A DNA stretch of 22,240 bases from Pelargonium cotyledonis (GCA_036897625.1 JAYMTA010001037.1:1-22240); one strand, 5' to 3'. Shown: positions 1 through 9,804, counted from the stretch's first letter. Numbers and translations: made by a program. The notes: generated from the sequence alone by a model not told the origin.

Positions 1-310
1 AAACGATTGGCAAAGCACTTCACGTGGTCGGTTTAAATTTCAAGTGCAATTATTGTCAGTTGTTCGTATTTCTAGGCTGGAGGGGAAGATTTGAGTGCCT
101 TCAACTTGATTATTCATGCTATTGGGAGAAATCTAGTGCCTCTAGTTTGATTATTCTTGATATTTTAGTCATTTTGGTTAATGTCAGTTTCTTATTTTCT
201 GGTTGGTCTGCGAATCAAATGACCCATAAGTTAGTTAGGTTCCAGTCTCTTTGTCAGGCTTATTTTTGAAATTGTCCAATTTGAATTAATAAAATATTAG
301 TTTCTTTTGT
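1..310 (+). pseudogene. LINE RNase H-like C-terminal remnant
   Basis: Read in the frame ending at 269, the translation contains ANQMTHKLVRF preceded by a hydrophobic stretch ending NVSFLF. This fits the end of the RNase H domain (RVT_3 type) of plant LINEs, where a motif like ANQVAHKLARF follows a short strand. A stop follows at 267-269, then an AT-rich tail with AATAAAAT near 288 and an A-run near 314, as expected for a LINE 3' end. The left side leaves the window, so the extent is unknown. There is no reverse transcriptase here. It could instead come from a host RNase H-like gene, but the tail favours a LINE. Confidence 0.45.
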
Positions 311-916
311 ATTAAAAAAATACATATTATATTTATAATAAGGTATAAATTATTTAGTATAAGTATCCTAATTTTATAAGAGTTAATAATACAAAATATA
401 AGATAACAAGGTAAGTACCCACATAAAATATAACGTATAAGAAAAGTAAATAAAAATACTTACAAGTAAGTGACTTTTGAAACTCAAAATTCAAGCCTTC
501 TTGATTAAATAAAAATAAAAACTCAAAATTCAATGAGTTAAATGATATTTTTAAAGTTTAGATAGAGGTAATTATCACTTTTAACCCAAAATCTTACCTA
601 CATTATGTAATGAAATTTTACATCCTACAAAGCTACGTGTCTCTTGACTATTATGTCATCCCTTATTAGACAAAAACAAGCTCTTTTTATAGGTGGAATA
701 TAACTCTTTTTCAGCAACAACAACGTCATGGTACACACGACCAAATTTGACCAAAGCTCTAAAGATTTGACCAAGCATGATTCGTTACTTCAAATATCTA
801 TATATGCATACATATGAAACATTCTTAAAGACTTGAAAATTTATTATTTATATCTAATACTTTAATGTGATTTTTGTTAGATACCTTTTTGGTTTAAATC
901 AAAAACTCGAGGATAG
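311..916. other. AT-rich intergenic DNA, no gene seen
   Basis: This stretch is strongly AT-rich, with no open frame of note and no recognised protein fragment. I see no clear terminal inverted repeats and no tRNA-like fold. It lies between the left LINE remnant and the LINE-derived element starting at 924. Confidence 0.5.
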
Positions 917-923
917 TACATGA

Positions 924-1624
924 TTTTTTTTAGCGGGTAATGATTATCACTTTATTAACATAATTGAGGATCGGTACAAAAAAATCTAACGAAACAAATC
1001 GGAAAAAAACACGAAACCAAAATAAACCAAACTAACCAAGCAAGCAAAACAAACTCAAACTAACAAACCGAAAAAGTAACTAAATGCTAAACGTCCCAAA
1101 CAATAACCAAGAGGTTCAGCAAGTTGAGAGTTGTGACTTTAGCATGTCCAACCAATGCCGAACAATGTCGGACTTTCTTCACTATCTGAATCAGATCGTA
1201 AAACTCGAGACGACCACACAACCTGATTCTACCGCGGAAGTTGCCCACCACTGTCAAGGTTAGGGGCACTAGGCGAGTTGTTACCCAGTTCAGCAAGCCT
1301 AATAGCAGCACTCGTCAAACCAGATCCCATCGATCTCGGCTAGCCCGTGACTTGACCCTATTACTGGAGCCACCTCGAAATCTCCTTGGATTGAATTTTG
1401 CCATGGCCACAATCTCAACTTCCGCTACCTACGCCTTAATCACCACATGTCAAACCCAAAGCGCAACAAAAAAAAAAAAGCAATAATCGCCGCCCTAGAT
1501 ACCCTGAAGGTATAACTCTCATACGAGAGACAAACTGCTCTTATCCAAAGGTCTTAACCGCCGCCTAAAAAGCCGTGGCCGCAGCCGCCGCTCTTGAGAG
1601 AAGAAAAAACTAGGAGACCCACCT
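924..1624 (-). mobile_element. short LINE-derived element, copy A
   Basis: Read on the minus strand this begins near 1624 with a C/T-rich leader, has a GC-rich segment (1578-1601) and a possible start codon at 1404 (MAKFNPRRF...). It ends with TTAATAAAGTG, ATTACC and an A-run (T-run at 924-930 on the plus strand). That end resembles the 3' ends at 3684 and 4407. TACATGA occurs on both sides (917-923 and 1625-1631), a short candidate target-site duplication. It is clearly related, in inverted orientation, to 2990-3640: the 24-bp GC-rich block matches at 23 of 24 positions. The reading frame stops after about 30 codons and no reverse transcriptase is present, so it looks like a non-autonomous or internally deleted LINE. 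Confidence 0.5.
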
Positions 1625-1904
1625 TACATGAAAGTTCATCCATTACAATTGAAGCAAATACTAAAAGCAATGGTGTAACTGGTCATTAACCAACAAAAAC
1701 CTTTTACCGATAAAAGTGATTTTTCTAGTATTTCGAATTACTTTAAGCCCGGTTGTGTTTGGAATTAATTCATCAATAAATATTTAGATAATATGGTACA
1801 TTTACTTGTATATCCCTATGTTTACGTGACATTAGATATTAACTACCTTTTTATAAGAACATTATTAAAATTAATTTGTAACTAAGCTATAAATAAAAGA
1901 GAAT

Positions 1905-2080
1905 ACTACCCAATGGTAGTGAAACATAGGTTGCGAGAGCGTATACGTTCGATTCCTGCTTAACAAATCTCCTGATGAGAGGTGAATGTTTTAACTGTGA
2001 ACAAATCTTGAATGAGAATTAGTTTGAGTATGATAAAACGTTTTAAAAGTGTCAACCGTAAGTGTGTGGATCCGCTAAAA
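1905..2080 (+). repeat. possible tRNA-derived SINE fragment
   Basis: GTTCGATTCC at 1947-1956 fits the RNA polymerase III B box. A weak A-box-like TGGTAGTGAAA lies about 33 bp upstream at 1914-1924, close to normal A-to-B spacing. The sequence does not fold convincingly as an intact tRNA and I see no clear 3' tail or target-site duplication. Chance similarity is quite possible. Confidence 0.22.
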
Positions 2081-2830
2081 ATCGAAAGAAGAAAAGGGAA
2101 TACTCGTATTGTAACAAAAGAAAAATACTAAATTTAGGATGCATAAGTAATACTTTCTTTGTGAGCAGCCCATGTTATACCAACTTTAAACTAAAGTATC
2201 TTTCCTTTTCAATTTTCAGCACCCTATGACTCTTATGAGTCACAATTCATTAAGAATAAGACAAAAAACATACATGGAGAATATATGTAGTAGAAGCAAT
2301 GAATAGTGGGATTCATGGTTCCATCACCGAGCAACTTGTTATATTAATGCAGGCACGACTGGCATATAAGTATATCCCGTGAAGCCCAAACTTCACTTCA
2401 CGTGAGATAGCCAGTCTCCATGATGATATGGAAAATGCTAAATTTCACAAATTTTATATAAAAGCTCATTATAATATGAAATTTTACAAATTTCACAAAT
2501 TTACACTAACAAATTGTAAAAACTTACTATAATACGTCAAATCTTACGAAAAAAATTTAATCGATTTTTTTTTTCTGAAGATCTATAATAAAATAGGTAC
2601 AAAATATTAATATTTGTAATAATTTTATTAAAATATTGAAACTTATTCATTTTCTACCCTTAATATTTTCATTAGAAATATGAGATACATGTGAAAATAC
2701 ATGTAAAAATTTATACATGGAAAAATATTTTTCTTTTTATTATTATTTATATTTTGTGGTTTAAACAAATAAATACTTGACATAACTTTTTATTTTTCAT
2801 TAAAAAATATAATAAATCCTTAAAAATATT

Positions 2831-2959
2831 GTTTCCATAAATTAAGTAATTCAGTTTTTATATTCGATTTTATTTATTTTAAAATAAAAATTTCCATGAA
2901 TTAGGTAACTACGCTTTAAATTTATATATTTGATTTGATTGATTTATTTATTTTTAAAA
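2831..2959. repeat. imperfect tandem duplication, AT-rich
   Basis: Two adjacent segments of about 55 to 70 bp begin with TTTCCATAAATTAAGTAA and TTTCCATGAATTAGGTAA. Both end in a T-rich run followed by TTTTAAAAT. The second copy carries extra AT-rich bases. It lies just left of the plus-strand short element at 2990. Confidence 0.5.
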
Positions 2960-2989
2960 TTATTTAAGTTGGTTTGGTTTAGAAAAACA

Positions 2990-3640
2990 CTAGGGAAACA
3001 GTTAGGGTTTTCTCGATCATTCTCTCAAGAGCGGCGGTTGCGGCATGACTCTTGGGGGAGGTTAGAGATTCGAATATGAGCGGTATGTCTCCTGTATGAG
3101 TTTTATAGCTTTAGGGTATCTTGAGTTGCGGTGATTGTCCTCGTTTGTAGCGGTTTGAGTTAGATAAAAGTGGTGCTTTGGGCGCTGGTAGCGGTATGTG
3201 AGATTGCGGCTATGGCAGAATTCAGCTTGGAAAGAGTGCGAAATGGCTCCAATGATAGGATTAGGTCATGGGCAAGCCGAGTTCGATGGAGGTTGGTTCG
3301 ATGAGTTGTGCTGACGTACAGATTTGGGGGCTCTGGTCCGCCAAGAGTGAAGGAAAAGGTGAGCGGTTTTTGCGGTAGAATCAGGTTGTTGGGTCATTTT
3401 GGTTTCATAGGTTTGATTCATTTTGATGTTGGTTTCGGTATAGGTGTAGTGGTACAAGCAGGAGGGTGGCTTGCCAAGGGCCCTCGGTTTGCTTGATTGG
3501 GTAACACCCAATTCTTCTACGGTTTTTTGACATATATATTTCCTTTTGCATAGGGTTATTTGGGGCCGTCTGGACCTCGGGTCATTCGGGTACTTCTTGT
3601 TAAAGGAGCCTCTCTTTTGTAATAAAAAATAATTTTTATT
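2990..3640 (+). mobile_element. short LINE-derived element, copy B
   Basis: This is the plus-strand counterpart of 924-1624. The shared parts are the GC-rich block at 3021-3044, the start region at 3212 (MAEFSLERVR versus MAKFNPRRFR in the other copy), a following stretch with GSN, R and SWASR-like residues, and GCGGTAGAATCAGGTTGT near 3373. Both copies carry a stop at almost the same codon about 30 residues in. The end has GTAATAAAAAATAA near 3619. Copies A and B diverge strongly towards the 3' side. The flanks are too AT-rich for a confident target-site duplication. No transposition protein is encoded. Confidence 0.5.
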
Positions 3641-3683
3641 TATTTATGGTTGATTTTTGGTTATTATAACGTTTCACATTGAT

Positions 3684-4390
3684 TTTTTTTTTTTGGTAAT
3701 CTAAGCACTTTTATTAAGCATCAAATAAGTCAAGCGAGATACGTGGAGGATAATCCAGAGCACCCCAAACAACTATACCTCATAAGAGTGGTTACATGTG
3801 GAGATCCAAAACACTTACTCCAGACCATAACATAGATATAGAGATCCAACATAAACAAAATCCCTAATCAATGATCTGCACAATAAGGAGGACAAACATT
3901 ATCTTTTGTAGAGAAAACCCATTAAAACATCATATAGAAAGCAACATAACAACCCTCAAAATCGGTAGAATCAGCAAACCTAAACCGGTCATCCCATGTC
4001 CTAACACGAGACCCGACGCGTCCAATTCGACAAGGTACATACATGAAAATACCAACTTAAAACGAAACCAAAACATAACTTAATTAGAAAACCCACACCA
4101 TGCGGTCCTCCCACCTGCTAATCTTTGCCAACCTTCATCTTTAATCCATGATAGGGCTTCATGTATCACCATCACTTCCACCACCCGAAAAAAAAATCCT
4201 CTGACTTGCTCTGCCGCAACAAACCCCACGCCATCAAATATCCGCTTCTGCCTCCTTTAACTGCTACAATCCATAAAATCCTAACTGTCAACAAAGACAG
4301 AACACGCCACTAACGAGAAAGACCACAAAATTGGCGGCGGCTACTTGGTACGTGGCAACGGCTAGGGTTTATTCTCTAAAGAGAAAAACT
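3684..4390 (-). mobile_element. short LINE-derived element with RNase H scrap, copy C
   Basis: On the minus strand the element starts near 4390 (leader with AAACCCTAGCCG and GCCGCCGCC). Around 4180-4090 it carries a short frame reading HEALSWIKDEGWQRLAGG, like the RNase H segment of plant LINEs (EALSWLKDRGW type). It ends with TTAATAAAAGTG, GATTACC and an A-run (T-run 3684-3694 on the plus strand). Flanks TTTCACATTGAT (3672-3683) and TTCCGCATTGAT (4392-4403) differ at two positions and look like a target-site duplication. The architecture is a 5' leader joined to a small coding remnant and a LINE tail. No complete protein is encoded. Confidence 0.5.
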
Positions 4391-4391
4391 T

Positions 4392-4406
4392 TTCCGCATT
4401 GATCAT
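4392..4406. repeat. target-site duplication, left copy, of the 4407-4542 LINE end
   Basis: TTCCGCATTGATCAT here and TTCCACATTGATCAT at 4543-4557 match at 14 of 15 positions and exactly bracket the LINE 3' end. The same target core is also present at 3672-3683, left of the neighbouring element. Confidence 0.65.
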
Positions 4407-4542
4407 TTTTTTTGAGGGGTAATGCTTTCATATATTAATTAAACGATCGAGATACAAACTGGAGTTTTCGATGCACCCCAATATTTAAGACCAGATATGG
4501 AGTAGGCCGCCCTACCTAAATTGTGAGCTAACGTATTCGTTG
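4407..4542 (-). pseudogene. 5'-truncated LINE 3' end (RNase H tail)
   Basis: The minus-strand translation from 4541 reads TNTLAHNLGRAAYSIS... and ends ...PVCISIV before a TAA stop. This is the closing part of the RNase H domain of plant L1-type LINEs (N-x-x-AH-x-L-x-R-x-A motif). A short 3' tail with ATTACC and an A-run follows. The fragment is only about 136 bp, so the copy was severely 5'-truncated, as is common in target-primed reverse transcription. A 15-bp target-site duplication with one mismatch flanks it. Confidence 0.7.
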
Positions 4543-4557
4543 TTCCACATTGATCAT
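4543..4557. repeat. target-site duplication, right copy
   Basis: TTCCACATTGATCAT is the partner of 4392-4406 and directly adjoins the truncated 5' end of the LINE fragment. Confidence 0.65.
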
Positions 4558-4823
4558 TGATAATGAATAGTCATTTCTTCACCATACAATATTTTTTTTA
4601 TGTCTTTTGATGACATAAACAGCTATATACTCTTTGGAAAGTAATTCTTTTCCAAAACTAAATTAATATTTTTTTTAATAGAAATATTTTTTTTCTCAGG
4701 GTGAAAATATTCGTTTATAATATGAAATGTGATTTTTTTTTCAAGAAAATCTAAAATATTGTTTCCTTTACAAAACATATAATTTATGGTTTGAAAAAAA
4801 AAAAACTTTTTTTGGGTGAAAAC

Positions 4824-5943
4824 TAGGGGTGGCAATTCGTGTTCACGGGTCATGTTCGTGTCGTGTTGAAAGTATAGTATTCTGATAAATGGGTCAACAC
4901 GAACACGACCCGTTTATTAAACGGGTTGAATTACACGACACGAACACAACCTGTTTAAAAGCGGGTTGACACGACACGACACGATAGACACGTCTATAAT
5001 AATCAGGTTCGTGTTAACCTGACACGACACGACACGATTACATTAATGGGTTTAGGTTGACACGACTCAACCCTATACGATTAGCTTATATGGGTCATTG
5101 TTGACCCGATTATCTATTTAAATTCTATTGAAGAACAAATCTCATCTCACTCAATCCAAACAATATAAGCCAAAAGAAAATACCAAAAATGGTCTAATAA
5201 ACCAATCACATAGTCAGAAATTCCAAAATCGGTCTAATATTCTCGCAAGTTAATTTTCACAAGTTAATTTTTACATGAACATATAAGAAATACAAGTGCT
5301 TTAGTGTCTGTATTTGTGTCTACTGTCTACAACACCCATTTGCAATATCAAATCCACTTCCATTTTCTGCACCTCTACTGTTGTTGCTAGCTTTCAATAC
5401 ACCCCCAATAAAAATCTCAGTCACAAACTCACAATCACCAGAAGAAGAATAAACACAGCAGAAGCAAAGTTAATAATAATAATAAAAAAAATTTAATACA
5501 CATAAGAGATTGGCTCTAGTTTGGTGTGCGGAGTCAATTTTCTGGTGTGCCGGAGCCAGTTGGTTGTGGTCTGCTTGCTGGACTCGGCGATGAAGGCAAA
5601 GGAGAAAGGTAGTGTCTCTGTGTGGTAGAGAAGAGGCTAGACCTGTAAATGAGACTTTCAGTTTGAGTGGCTCATTCATAACTGAGATTTGAGAGGTAGA
5701 ATTAGGGTTTTTTCCTTAAAATTACAAGTTTGTCCTTAAACAAGTTTGATAATAAACAGGTTAAATGATGACACGATAAGGACCCGTTTAATTAAACGGG
5801 TTACGCGGGTTATGTGGGTTCAACACGAACCCGACACGATTATTAAACGGATTGAAAAATTAGACACGAATCAGTTTAAGCCGAACCCAAATCTGCTTAA
5901 CTTCGTGTCGTGTCACGCGTTATGACCCAAATTGCCAGCCGTA
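4824..5943. mobile_element. non-autonomous hAT (Ac-like) transposon
   Basis: The left end reads TAGGGGTGGCAATT and the right end, reversed, TACGGCTGGCAATT: a hAT-type terminal inverted repeat with two mismatches in 14. Both subterminal regions are packed with ACACGAC/GTCGTGT motifs. Each contains a palindrome with the AAACGG motif: CCCGTTTATTAAACGGG at 4909-4925 and CCCGTTTAATTAAACGGG at 5783-5800. AAACGG is the published binding motif of maize Ac transposase. The interior (about 5100-5750) is AT-rich, with no transposase fragment, so it depends on an autonomous partner. The 8-bp flanks (GTGAAAAC and GACACATA) do not form a convincing target-site duplication, so the copy is old or an end is slightly misplaced. 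Confidence 0.75.
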
Positions 5944-6639
5944 GACACATACAATGAGACATTGAGTAGCTAACCAATAGTCAAAATCAAACTCTCTATC
6001 TTCGTTCTAATCTTTCAAAAATCGTCGCGTCATCGCTCACATCATCCTTCACATTGAAGGGAACAAAAATCCTAATTGTATGCTAATCATTTCAAGACCT
6101 TTATTAACAAGAAGTTTAAAATAATAATTTGTTTTCTATTTTGACCAAAAAAAAAAATCATTTGTTTTCGTTGTAACTTGTAAATGAAAGTAGCAATAGG
6201 GAAGAAAAAAGTACAATATACGTGGATATAATTTTGATTAACTTGTAGAACAATACAAGAAAGAGTGCTTGCTTATTGATGCTTGATCGTTAATATTATA
6301 TGATGAATGGATAGGATTAGAATTTGTTTAATAAGGTTGATAATGTGCACTTCAGAGGTAAGTTACTTAATAGGTTAGTGTGGAGATGTATTTTGTAATG
6401 ATTACAAAACGTTTCATTAAATATTATAACTAAAGCAACATGCTTTAAAAAATTCGTGCATTCTGAATTCGATAGACATCAATACTGTTAGAAATAATTT
6501 AATTGGGACATAAAAGCACTGCGAAAGAAAAGAGTTCAAAGTGTATTTATTTTTTTCCCATAGTTGAACAAATATTTTTGAGATGACATTACTCAATATT
6601 GTAGTTGATCAAACGTTTTAACTGGTAAAGACTTTGTGA
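5944..6639. other. intergenic DNA, no gene seen
   Basis: The stretch is AT-rich. I see no open frame with recognisable similarity and no structural RNA. The right part may hold eroded LINE sequence, since a LINE zinc-finger segment begins soon after 6640, but nothing could be read with confidence. Confidence 0.4.
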
Positions 6640-7540
6640 AGAGATACGCTAGATTTTTAATTGAATGAATTTGATGTATATCTATTTTGTTATCATTTTG
6701 AAGTTCATGTGTGGAAAAGAATTTTAAAGAATTGTGGTTGTTTCGATTTCGGGTCGACTTTGAAAATGAGGTGTAAAAGCTGTCTGATCTTATCTAATCT
6801 CTATGTACTTATTTATGATATGGGCCAAATATCTCGCAATTCACCAAGTCAATTTAAAGGTTGGGACTTATACATAGCTATCGGATCGCCCGTGGAGCTC
6901 ACGAGATCTTGCATTTATTTTTCACAAATGACGCTCGATATTCCAGTCGATTTGCTCCCGTCTCCAAATCATTATGAATTCCTACTGGTGGGGTTGAGTG
7001 ATAACTCGACAAGTGTCATTCACTATAAAATCATGAGAAAATATGTGTTCAAATAAGATGGTTTGTAACTTAGAGTTTCAGACCTTGAGAATTCAATTTC
7101 GCTCCTCTCGGGAAGTAGATGCGCCGTTAGATAATAATCCATGATATATATGTAGAAGCATTCGAGCTGCTAAATCTCTTCTCATCTCGGGTTGTGTTAA
7201 TCGGGTGAATTAATGCTTTGAGATCATGGCCTTAACAAACTCATGTAGTAGGCCTTATTAGACTCATGGATCTCAGCTGGGTCGCGGTCCCAACTGGTTA
7301 TTGAAGCCAGTTGAAGTTTGGAGGGCATAATTCTAGTGCATTTGGTCTCTAATTATAGGCAATCTTTTAGAACCATTTTCTTTTTATATAGAATTTGTTT
7401 TATTCGTAGATTTGAAAATCAGGTGGCTCATAATTTAGCTCGATCATCTGTTTTTACGTCGGTCCCAGTGGGATTGGTGAGCGGTGAGAACATGATGTCA
7501 TATGTAAATTGCAATTAAGTGTAGGTACTATATGATTAAT
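6640..7540 (+). pseudogene. decayed LINE fragment: zf-RVT linker and RNase H
   Basis: An open frame at 6661-7056 begins with VYLFCYHFEVHVWKRIL, matching the zf-RVT zinc-finger region that follows reverse transcriptase in plant LINEs (HLFF.C..A..VW pattern). In another frame, 7155-7195 reads CRSIRAAKSLLISGCVNR, as in the linker after that domain. The frame at 7318-7518 contains FIRRFENQVAHNLARSS, the end of an RNase H domain. Several frameshifts and stops separate these pieces. It lies just upstream of the serine acetyltransferase promoter in the same orientation. The individual motifs are short; their order (zf-RVT, linker, RNase H) is the main support. Confidence 0.6.
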
Positions 7541-7648
7541 ATATATAACTGACATTATTGTTGCAAATAGTAATGATTTCGTGGACAAATTTCCAAGTCC
7601 TTCATTTTCTCGGTATTTAATATGTGATGATCCACCGAGACATACCTC

Positions 7649-7656
7649 TATTTAAA
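7649..7656 (+). promoter_or_regulatory. TATA box of the serine acetyltransferase gene
   Basis: TATTTAAA is followed by a pyrimidine-rich patch (7661-7672). It stands about 104 bp before the first ATG at 7760, leaving a predicted 5' leader of roughly 75 bp. Confidence 0.5.
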
Positions 7657-7759
7657 CAATCGGTCTCCTCCAATAATTATAGGACAAAGTAACTTTGGAA
7701 ACAAAAATTATATATTTTCCCATTCATGTGACAATTTTCCCGAGAAAATCTAATTTTCC

Positions 7760-8962
7760 ATGAGAATTCTGGCCAGTACGTGGCTCCCCCATATCCCACT
7801 TCTTCGTATGCAGTGTCCGTCTTTATCTCCCAAAACCCAATTTTCTCTCCACCGAATTGACTATCAATCCGTGCACGTCTCTGGTCTCGCATCGCCAATT
7901 ATCTCACAATCCAAACAGCAACAGAAACATCCGTCGGATTCAATGGCCGCCTGCATCGACACTTCTCCAACCGACGCCGCCGGTCAGGGCACTCGACTTT
8001 CTCGCGACCCAAACAGGCCCCAAAACACCGACCTCAAGTACAATTACTTGAATTTCTACCGACCCAATTCGTCCGACGCCTTTTCCCGCCTACCCATCTC
8101 CCTGAATCAGCCGAAAACAGCGCACAACCGTCCGGCCGTGGACGATTTCGGAGACGATTTGTGGGTGAAGATGAAGGAGGAAGCTGAATCGGACGTGAAG
8201 CAAGAGCCGATTCTCTCCGGCTACTACCACGGCTCGATCCTGTCCCAGACCTCGCTGGAGAGCGCATTGGCGAACCATCTGTCCATCAAGCTCAGCAATT
8301 CGAGCCTCCCGAGCAGCACCTTGCTCGATCTCTTCCGGGGAGTCCTCTCGGAGAACCAGGAAATCATGAGCGCCGTCACCGACGATCTCCGGGCGGTGAA
8401 GCAGCGAGACCCAGCTTGCGTAAGCTACGTCCACTGTTTCCTGAATTTCAAAGGCTTCTTAGCGATTCAGGCGCACAGGGTCGCTCACCGGCTGTGGTCG
8501 GAGGGGAGGAAGATTCTGGCGCTGTTGATTCAGAACAGAGTCTCGGAGGTTTTCGCGGTGGATATCCATCCCGGAGCCAAGATTGGGCGCGGGATTTTGC
8601 TCGACCACGCCACCGGATTCGTCGTCGGAGAGACCGCGGTGATCGGGAATAATGTGTCGATCCTGCACAATGTGACTTTGGGTGGGACCGGGAAGGCCTC
8701 CGGCGACAGGCACCCGAAGATTGGAGATGGGGTGTTGATTGGGGCTGGGACTTGTATTCTGGGTAACATTAGGGTTGGAGATGGGGCCAAGATTGGGGCT
8801 GGTTCGGTGGTGCTCAAGGAAGTTCCGGCGAGGACCACGGCGGTCGGGAACCCGGCTAGGCTGATCGGAGGGAAAGAGAATCCGGTGAAGCTCGACAAGA
8901 TTCCTAGCTTCACCATGGACCATACCTCTCACATTTCCGAATGGTCTGATTATGTGATTTAG
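7760..8962 (+). CDS. SAT: serine O-acetyltransferase, SERAT2-like, organellar form
   Basis: The 400-residue enzyme transfers acetyl from acetyl-CoA to L-serine, giving O-acetylserine for cysteine synthesis; it works in a complex with O-acetylserine (thiol)lyase. Residues 134-238 form the alpha-helical SATase N-terminal domain. Residues about 268-370 form a left-handed beta-helix of hexapeptide repeats. The Asp-His dyad is at D268 (VDIHPG) and H283 (LDHATG), aligning with E. coli CysE D143 and H158. GGTGK and GDRHPKIGDG are intact. The C terminus ends in DYVI, where plant SATs insert into the thiol-lyase active site. The gene is a single exon. Residues 1-61 are poor in acidic residues and rich in Ser, Gln and basic residues, like a transit peptide. 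A second ATG at 7943 begins MAACIDT, the start known for Arabidopsis SERAT2;1, so two products are possible. Coding GC content is much higher than in the flanks. Confidence 0.95.
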   Translation: MRILASTWLPHIPLLRMQCPSLSPKTQFSLHRIDYQSVHVSGLASPIISQSKQQQKHPSDSMAACIDTSPTDAAGQGTRLSRDPNRPQNTDLKYNYLNFYRPNSSDAFSRLPISLNQPKTAHNRPAVDDFGDDLWVKMKEEAESDVKQEPILSGYYHGSILSQTSLESALANHLSIKLSNSSLPSSTLLDLFRGVLSENQEIMSAVTDDLRAVKQRDPACVSYVHCFLNFKGFLAIQAHRVAHRLWSEGRKILALLIQNRVSEVFAVDIHPGAKIGRGILLDHATGFVVGETAVIGNNVSILHNVTLGGTGKASGDRHPKIGDGVLIGAGTCILGNIRVGDGAKIGAGSVVLKEVPARTTAVGNPARLIGGKENPVKLDKIPSFTMDHTSHISEWSDYVI

Positions 8963-9126
8963 GTTAGTGAGTTTTGATTTAGCTTATGTCGTTTTCAGAG
9001 GTTTTTGGTTTTGTTGTGGTTGTTTAGTTACAACTGAAACTAACCTCCTCCGAAAACCGTTAGGTTGTTACCTTATTATATTCTATAGATGTTTTTATTA
9101 TAATGTAGTGGTATTGTAAAGGATAC

Positions 9127-9132
9127 AATAAA
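9127..9132 (+). terminator. polyadenylation signal of the acetyltransferase gene
   Basis: AATAAA lies 165 bp after the stop codon, preceded by T-rich sequence and TGTA motifs (9100-9118) of the type found in plant far-upstream elements. Confidence 0.45.
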
Positions 9133-9640
9133 AAAGTGAACTTTGGTTGTTCCCACTCGTGTTTTGGATTGAGTTTGTTCGGGTTCAAGATGGTAAAGCT
9201 TAATCTGAATTCGATTTGAAAGAACTTTGAGTCCAATATGATTTATAATGGGTTATCTGACTTAAAAGTTGCTCAGACTGGGGTATTGGAGCGGGTTAAC
9301 GATCATATCAGATTTCAAGTGCCTGCGGGTTTAGATTCAAATTACCGACTCTAATTATGATTTATATGAGTGGATGTGAGCTACACGTTTCTGGAGCATT
9401 GGACTTGTTTGATATTGATAGGAAAAGTGAAGAAATGAAAAATGAACGTGGTTGAAGAAGAGTCACAAAAAGAACTTTGTAATTTGTATTGTCATTGTTA
9501 TGCTGTAGGAGATGACTCCTAAATTTTTTGTTTTTACATAGGAACAATAATTATAGTCCAAATACTATTTAAGATAATTGATTATGCTGGGGAAAGTTTG
9601 GTCATTACATAGTAGGCAGTTGCTGGAACTAAACTATAAT
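9133..9640. other. convergent intergenic spacer
   Basis: The spacer between the 3' ends of the two convergent genes holds no recognisable gene. A series of GGGTT motifs at about 9180-9330 has no clear meaning. Confidence 0.5.
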
Positions 9641-9644
9641 TAAG

Positions 9645-9650
9645 TTTATT
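9645..9650 (-). terminator. polyadenylation signal of the P450 gene
   Basis: On the minus strand AATAAA occurs about 155 bp beyond the P450 stop codon, in AU-rich context. Confidence 0.4.
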
Positions 9651-9804
9651 GTACAATTCCATATCATTCAATAATCTGAAAATATTTTACAACATTATTG
9701 TACATAGAACCTAGAATAATAGAAACTGCTACTATGTTTTAGAAACTGTCTCAACCTTTTATGCTGTTATTGCCCTACACAAGGCTCTTTTTTTGACAGA
9801 CAAA

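Larger units (their letters stand above)
1625..2989. other. intergenic DNA between the two inverted short elements
   Basis: No protein-coding gene is visible. The sequence is AT-rich, with a possible tRNA-derived SINE box pair near 1914-1956, a repeated AAATTTCACAAATTT motif around 2440-2500, and an imperfect direct duplication at 2831-2959. Nothing else could be assigned. Confidence 0.45.

Noticed and set aside
3006..3012. TTAGGGTTTT resembling a plant telomere repeat
   Set aside because: Only one unit is present; it is part of the leader of a repeated element.
4900..5060. Repeated ACACGAC words considered as a CRISPR-like or satellite array
   Set aside because: Spacing is irregular and the words sit between hAT-type ends; they are subterminal transposon motifs in plant DNA.
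5314..5679. Short frames inside the hAT element considered as transposase remnants
   Set aside because: They show no hAT transposase motif and end in simple AAT/ATA repeats.
8034..8932. Several open frames antisense or off-frame to the acetyltransferase gene (up to 157 codons)
   Set aside because: They overlap a well-conserved coding frame and result from its high GC content; none shows a known motif.
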